Positions 6,916 to 10,684 of a stretch of 10,684 nt of DNA are shown here, in pieces. The stretch's first letter is position 1. Every line of letters starts with the position of its first letter. The notes under the pieces are model-generated. The model worked only from the letters and a program-made list of their open reading frames with translations. It was not told where the DNA came from and did no database searches. Where the stretch lies: the NCBI GenBank assembly GCA_964418325.1, contig CAYQLC010000034.1:1-10684 (forward strand). Reading direction: 5' to 3'. Both the position numbers and the translations under genes were made by a program. The DNA comes from IMCC26077 sp964418325. GTDB taxonomy: Bacteria > Actinomycetota > Actinomycetes > Nanopelagicales > Nanopelagicaceae.

Positions 6916-7641
6916 TTATTCGCTTTTCAACGTGCCAATAAGATAGCTAGCTAATTGCTGCTCTGGTTTTGCCTCGCCACCATGTTCTGAAGTAAAGCCC
7001 GCAGTGCCATCCTTGCCACAGAGCGCCTTGATGACTACGGCGCCGCCAGGATGCTTATCTATCCACTGGGTGAGGTCGTAGACCTTGCCATCGACCACGC
7101 TCCAACAATCCTGAGGCGTGTTATGAGTAGCAACCTCATTCATGGTGATTGTTCCCGCGCTCGAGCCTGCGGAAACTTCTTGTCCTCCCGCGATTCGAGA
7201 CTTCCAGACTGCTTCAGCTCCAGTGTGGCCAGTAAGTATCGAAAGTCCAATTACTACGATGCCAACCATGGCAGTGAGCATGCCAAGAGGCCCTAAGTTT
7301 TTTCCACTGCTCTGTGGTTTCTTTTTATGTTGCCGATAGAGCAGGAGAGTGAAGACTGTAAGTATGAGCGCAGCAACAAATAGGTAAGTTCCTAAATCAG
7401 AGTGTCGTTGAGGTAAGCCGACCCGTTCTGCAAGTGCCTCACCAGATTCTTTTGCAACAAAGGTAGCAATAGTTCCTATGATCACACCGATTGCGCTCAA
7501 ACCAAGATATGTGGTTTTGAGGCGAGGTCGGAAGATTGTGATAATCACACCAATAGTTGCTAATGGAAGTAGCACGACAGCAAAATGGACAACTAGTGGA
7601 TGGACCGGCAGTCCTAGAACGGTGTCGAAGAGGGATTCCAC
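6916..7641 (-). CDS. DUF2231 membrane protein fused to C-terminal cytochrome b5-like domain
   Basis: Predicted membrane redox protein, 241 residues from the first available start (GTG at 7641-7639). The N-terminus is DUF2231: LPVHPLVVHF with His14 and His19, QRHSDLG with His80, TGHTGAEAVW with His139, and four hydrophobic segments near 18-37, 44-63, 84-102 and 119-138. The C-terminus, about 164-237, is a cytochrome b5-type heme domain: CWSVVDGKVYDLTQW, HPGG with His197, and FTSEHGG with His220 as the likely second axial ligand. Basic loops RPRLK and RQHKKK between helices 1-2 and 3-4 put those loops inside, so the heme domain would face outward. Cys179 and Cys208 could form a disulfide there. 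The 5' side abuts the 7643-7742 gap, so a start a few codons upstream is possible. The electron partner is unknown. Confidence 0.82.
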   Translation of the reverse strand: MESLFDTVLGLPVHPLVVHFAVVLLPLATIGVIITIFRPRLKTTYLGLSAIGVIIGTIATFVAKESGEALAERVGLPQRHSDLGTYLFVAALILTVFTLLLYRQHKKKPQSSGKNLGPLGMLTAMVGIVVIGLSILTGHTGAEAVWKSRIAGGQEVSAGSSAGTITMNEVATHNTPQDCWSVVDGKVYDLTQWIDKHPGGAVVIKALCGKDGTAGFTSEHGGEAKPEQQLASYLIGTLKSE

Positions 7642-7642
7642 A

Positions 7643-7742
7643 NNNNNNNNNNNNNNNNNNNNNNNNNNNNNNNNNNNNNNNNNNNNNNNNNNNNNNNNNN
7701 NNNNNNNNNNNNNNNNNNNNNNNNNNNNNNNNNNNNNNNNNN
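7643..7742. other. Assembly gap of 100 N, flanks do not overlap
   Basis: Placeholder gap between the DUF2231-cytochrome b5 gene (reading left) and the ABC exporter (reading right). Unlike the first gap, the flanks share no sequence. Missing DNA of unknown length probably includes the promoter of the leftward gene and could include additional sequence. Confidence 0.8.
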
Positions 7743-7760
7743 TTAGATTCGTTTAGATTC
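7743..7760. repeat. Short direct repeat TTAGATTC at gap edge
   Basis: TTAGATTC occurs at 7743-7750 and again at 7753-7760, a 10-bp period (one helical turn), immediately next to the gap. It could be the visible end of a longer tandem array, a tandem operator, or chance. Confidence 0.4.
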
Positions 7761-7824
7761 AACTAGGTTTACAGACTGGCGCTCATTTGTCGAGCGGCTG
7801 GGGGTTTGCTGTGAGCAGACCAGG

Positions 7825-7849
7825 GCGATAAATGCGATAGATTTACCTC
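7825..7849 (+). promoter_or_regulatory. Candidate leaderless promoter of the ABC exporter genes
   Basis: TAGATT at 7838-7843 resembles a -10 hexamer (TAnnnT) and ends 6 nt before the GTG at 7850. No Shine-Dalgarno-like purine run precedes that GTG. Together these suit transcription starting at the start codon, common in Actinobacteria. The hexamer lies inside a 9-bp near-perfect tandem repeat, GCGATAAAT (7825-7833) and GCGATAGAT (7834-7842). No good -35 is seen at normal spacing. The rest of the 107-nt spacer after the gap holds only a weak 5-bp hairpin (7780-7784 with 7792-7796). Confidence 0.4.
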
Positions 7850-8755
7850 GTGAGCGCGGTCATCTCGGCAGAGAACTTAACGAAGAAATATGGTGATTTG
7901 GTCGCTGTCGATCATGTGACTTTTGATATTCCTGCGGGTGCGATTACTGGTTTTGTCGGCCCCAATGGGGCAGGTAAGACCACCACTATCCGCATGCTCC
8001 TTGGCCTGGTCAAGCCATCTGCTGGAAATGCGCGGATATTAGAGCATCCGATTTCAGAGCCTGAGACCTATTTACCCTATGTGGGGGCGATGATTGAAGG
8101 CCCGGCCTTCTATCCTGCGCTTTCAGGTCGTGAGAACCTGCGCGTGCTTGCTCGCTTGGGGGACTTCCCGTACGAGCGAGTAGAGGAACTTCTTACATTG
8201 GTGGGCTTGGCCGATCGGGCCACGTCAAAATTTAAAACCTATTCCCTGGGCATGAAGCAACGCTTGGGTATAGCGGCAGCGCTTCTTCCCAATCCCAAGG
8301 TGCTGATTCTCGATGAGCCAGTCAATGGCTTGGATCCTGCCGGCATACATGAGGTTCGTAACTTACTTCGCAGCTTGGCTGATTCTGGAATCTCAATTTT
8401 CGTCTCTTCACATATCTTGAGTGAGCTCGAGGTGATTGCTGATTACTTAGTAGTTGTTGATCACGGCAAGGTGCTCTTCCAAGGGGCAACTAAAGATTTG
8501 CTTGCTGCACACAAACCGCGCCTTGCGGTGCGAGGTAGTGGTGCGGCAGATCTCAAGCGACTTACGGAAATCGCCGCTACGGCCGGCTTTACCAGCGAGG
8601 TAATCGATAACCAACTGGTCATCGTGGCCCCCGAGAGTTTTGCAGGGGAATTGAATAAGGCGGCATTCGACAGTGGAATCATCCTTACTCAACTCCAGAT
8701 TACGCGTCCTACTTTAGAAGAGAGCTTCTTTGAGATCACAGGGGGCGAGAAATGA
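7850..8755 (+). CDS. ABC transporter ATP-binding protein (BcrA/NatA-like exporter type)
   Basis: Cytoplasmic ATPase of an ABC-2 type transporter, 301 residues, typical length. Walker A GPNGAGKTT is at 37-45, the signature YSLGMKQRLG at 131-140, Walker B VLILDEPVNGLDP at 151-163 and the H-loop His188 in SSHIL. The Q-loop region reads VGAMIEGPAFYP (78-89), with Glu83 where most ABC proteins have Gln; this IE.P.FYP form is usual in the BcrA-like branch linked to peptide-antibiotic export or resistance. A C-terminal extension of about 80 residues after the nucleotide-binding core is also typical. The GTG start is chosen because the homology begins at once (AENLTKKYGDLVAVD) and the candidate -10 precedes it. 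It overlaps the permease gene by ATGA. The cargo cannot be told. Confidence 0.92.
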   Translation: MSAVISAENLTKKYGDLVAVDHVTFDIPAGAITGFVGPNGAGKTTTIRMLLGLVKPSAGNARILEHPISEPETYLPYVGAMIEGPAFYPALSGRENLRVLARLGDFPYERVEELLTLVGLADRATSKFKTYSLGMKQRLGIAAALLPNPKVLILDEPVNGLDPAGIHEVRNLLRSLADSGISIFVSSHILSELEVIADYLVVVDHGKVLFQGATKDLLAAHKPRLAVRGSGAADLKRLTEIAATAGFTSEVIDNQLVIVAPESFAGELNKAAFDSGIILTQLQITRPTLEESFFEITGGEK

Positions 8756-9543
8756 TTCGAGTATTTCGCTCTGAGTGGCGCAAGCTCCGGCGCCCTACGC
8801 TCTTTGGTGGCACCCTAGGCATCGTCTTTGGTCTAAGTGTTTTGATTACTGCGCTGCTCTTTGTCTTGCTTGATGCCGACAGTGGAAATGGCCCGCGTGG
8901 TCGCGTCATCACGCGCGATACTCTTGCGCTACCAAGTGGTCTGTACCTTGGTTTTACTAATTTTGCGGGATTACTTGGGACGATTGCGCTCTCGGTTTTT
9001 GCTGCGCAAACCGCCTTGGAATACACCAATGGCACCCTGCGTAACTTGCTTGTTCGCCAACCTCGTCGGTTAGTGCTACTCGCGGGCAAATATGTGGCGA
9101 TGTGTAGTTTTGCTTTGCTTACGGTTATTGTCAGTGCGATTGGCAGTATTGGAATTTCGCTGCTTTTGGCGCCGACCAAAGATATAAATACTGATGCTTG
9201 GTTCTCAAACGAGTCGTTCCAATTGCTCTATTCGAACCTTGGCAATGTCTACCTCTCCGCAATTGCTTACGGAACCATCGGTATGGCAGTAGGAATCATC
9301 TTGCGCTCGCCGATCTCCTCGATTTCTATATCACTAGCGTGGATTCTTATCTTGGAGGGAATTCTCTCGTTCACCGTTGATGGTCTTGATAAGTGGTTAC
9401 CAGGACAATTGATGAGCTTGATCGCAGAGAGTTCAAATAGCGATATCAGCTACACCTACGCACTCGTGGGAACCGCGATTTACCTAGTTATTTTTGGTGG
9501 TATCGCGACAACCCTCTTTGCTAAGCGAGATGTCTCTAACTAG
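8752..9543 (+). CDS. ABC-2 type transporter permease
   Basis: Membrane partner of the preceding ATPase, 263 residues. It starts with an amphipathic basic helix (IRVFRSEWRKLRRP) typical of ABC-2 permeases. About six hydrophobic segments follow, near 19-40, 64-86, 113-139, 166-184, 189-208 and 236-255. The conserved EYTNGTLRNLLVRQPRR after helix 2 is the cytoplasmic element that couples to the ATPase. ATG overlaps the ATPase stop (ATGA), and GGGGG at 8741-8745 lies 6 nt upstream as a possible ribosome-binding site. The two genes form a complete minimal exporter, probably a dimer of each subunit. Possible roles include antimicrobial peptide resistance or export of a small hydrophobic compound; the sequence does not decide. 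Its 3' end overlaps the convergent gene by 8 bp. Confidence 0.85.
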   Translation: MIRVFRSEWRKLRRPTLFGGTLGIVFGLSVLITALLFVLLDADSGNGPRGRVITRDTLALPSGLYLGFTNFAGLLGTIALSVFAAQTALEYTNGTLRNLLVRQPRRLVLLAGKYVAMCSFALLTVIVSAIGSIGISLLLAPTKDINTDAWFSNESFQLLYSNLGNVYLSAIAYGTIGMAVGIILRSPISSISISLAWILILEGILSFTVDGLDKWLPGQLMSLIAESSNSDISYTYALVGTAIYLVIFGGIATTLFAKRDVSN

Positions 9544-10684
9544 TTAGAGCAGGCTTGCGGGTGAGTTTTGCCATCAGTTTCTCCATCGGACCTTGTGCGA
9601 ACCGATTGATCCACCAGCGCGCAGCCCATATCTGAAGCAACCAGATGGCGATTCCGATGAGCAGAACCGCCCACATATCGACCTTTTGAAAGAGGCCAAG
9701 GCCCCAGGGAGCAAAAATCACCATTTGCAGAACTGATTGAATCAAGTAGGTGGTTAGTGACATCTGTCCAGCAGCTCGCATCCAACTCATCTTCGCTGCA
9801 AAACGGGGGAGTAATCGCAAAATCGTCGCGATATAAGCCATTGTTAGTAGCGGTGCTCCAACAAGTGAGACCAGGACAGAAATCAAGTAAATGGCTTCAG
9901 ATGTATCGGCAGCATTCTCATTGCTGAGATAGATTGTTCCAGCCACCAGTTGAAGCGGAATTCCATAACCGTAACCGATTAACATCCAGCGTTTGGTGTT
10001 GATGACTGCCGAATCATTCGAAAGTGCGGATGCTCGGGCAGCACGCAACCCCAGCAAGAATGCAACGAATGCCAAGCCTCCCATGATGAAGACCCCCGAC
10101 CCAAGGAAGCCAATGACCCATAGTTCTAGTCGTGGTGCGATAGATTCAAGATAAGTACCCGTGCGCATTACTTCATCAAGCGCGCTGGGTGGTAGCGCCT
10201 CTAAATTGGGATCACTTCGCTCGGCAAAATAGATGCCAGCGGCAACCAAAGTTAATAACAGTGTCTGCACTATAAAAATTCCTACGGCCCATCGTTTGAT
10301 GGTCTTGTCTTGGCGGAAGAAGAAGAGTGCAAGTAGTAATCCAAAGAGCCCATATCCAAAGAGGATGTCGCCATGCCAGAGGAAGGTGAAGTGGAGGGCT
10401 CCGAAGATCATCAAGAAGATACAGCGCTTGAGCCAGCGCCGGCGGTTGCTCTTCTCGCCCTGAACGATGTAGTGCGAGCTATAGCCATAGAGGAATGAGA
10501 AGAGCAGGTAGAACTTTCCTTGGAATAGCGCGAAGAGGATAAACGAGGCACCTCCATTCGCGAATCCTTCGACCCACTGACCGCGTGCGCCCTCGGCGCT
10601 GTCGACGGCGAAGAATTGGATATTGACTAAGAGAATTCCTAGAAGGGCAAATCCTCGGAGTACATCAGGTGCAATATCACGCTT
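9536..10684 (-). CDS. DUF418 family membrane protein (5' partial)
   Basis: Polytopic membrane protein of the DUF418 (YeiB-like) family, function unknown; the fold class is thought to be related to membrane acyltransferases. The frame stays open to the window edge. The last bases read K-R-D-I-A-P followed by DVLRGFALLGILLVN, the hallmark N-terminal motif of the family, so only a few residues are missing. The TTG at 10414 is internal. Visible length is 382 residues, close to a full protein. Other family features are KFYLLFSFLYGYS (about 57-69), FLWHGDILFGYGLFGLL after it, and a C-terminus of WAARWWINRFAQGPMEKLM resembling the conserved W..RF..GP.E.L ending. Multiple strongly hydrophobic segments run through the length. 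The TAG at 9536-9538 lies inside the end of the convergent permease gene. Operon partners would be outside the window. Confidence 0.85.
   Translation of the reverse strand, partial: KRDIAPDVLRGFALLGILLVNIQFFAVDSAEGARGQWVEGFANGGASFILFALFQGKFYLLFSFLYGYSSHYIVQGEKSNRRRWLKRCIFLMIFGALHFTFLWHGDILFGYGLFGLLLALFFFRQDKTIKRWAVGIFIVQTLLLTLVAAGIYFAERSDPNLEALPPSALDEVMRTGTYLESIAPRLELWVIGFLGSGVFIMGGLAFVAFLLGLRAARASALSNDSAVINTKRWMLIGYGYGIPLQLVAGTIYLSNENAADTSEAIYLISVLVSLVGAPLLTMAYIATILRLLPRFAAKMSWMRAAGQMSLTTYLIQSVLQMVIFAPWGLGLFQKVDMWAVLLIGIAIWLLQIWAARWWINRFAQGPMEKLMAKLTRKPALTS

Noticed and set aside
10412..10414. TTG as start of the DUF418 protein
   Set aside because: Translating on to the edge gives 90 further residues including the family's hallmark DVLRGFALLG motif.

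Overview
The window (two 100-N gaps, moderate GC) looks like a compact, streamlined actinobacterial genome. The clues are a K/A/P-rich secreted solute-binding protein, GTG starts, 2-nt gene spacings and ATGA overlaps, convergent genes with touching or overlapping stops, and a possible leaderless promoter. A freshwater actinobacterium of the Nanopelagicales type would fit, but this is an inference from style, not from a marker gene.

Left region, 1-6915, + strand. This is a single catabolic operon-like run. It holds a carbohydrate-type (CUT1) ABC importer without its ATPase: a solute-binding protein cut at the window edge and two MalF/MalG-type permeases. Two tandem mannonate dehydratase-like (UxuA/PF03786) TIM-barrel proteins follow, about 82% identical over their aligned cores. 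Last comes an M81/MlrC-family metallohydrolase overlapping the second paralogue by 4 nt. The simplest reading is uptake of a sugar-acid-like or amide-bearing sugar compound, then metal-dependent dehydration or isomerisation and hydrolytic cleavage. The substrate is not known. A 14-bp perfect hairpin lies between the binding-protein gene and the permeases and probably sets their relative expression.

The N-gap at 4307-4406 is almost certainly a scaffolding artefact. The 55 bases on its left are repeated exactly on its right, so the two contigs overlap. Collapsed, the two UxuA-like genes are 2 nt apart.

Middle, 6916-7642, - strand. A membrane protein fuses a DUF2231 four-helix domain to a C-terminal cytochrome b5-like heme domain. 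It is convergent with the M81 gene with no base between the stops. Its 5' side runs into the second gap (7643-7742), which shows no flanking overlap and is probably truly missing sequence.

Right region, 7743-10684. A two-gene ABC-2 exporter cassette (ATPase and permease, ATGA overlap) sits on the + strand, perhaps transcribed from a leaderless promoter. It is convergent with a DUF418-family membrane protein on the - strand, whose stop overlaps the permease end by 8 bp and whose N-terminus runs off the window.
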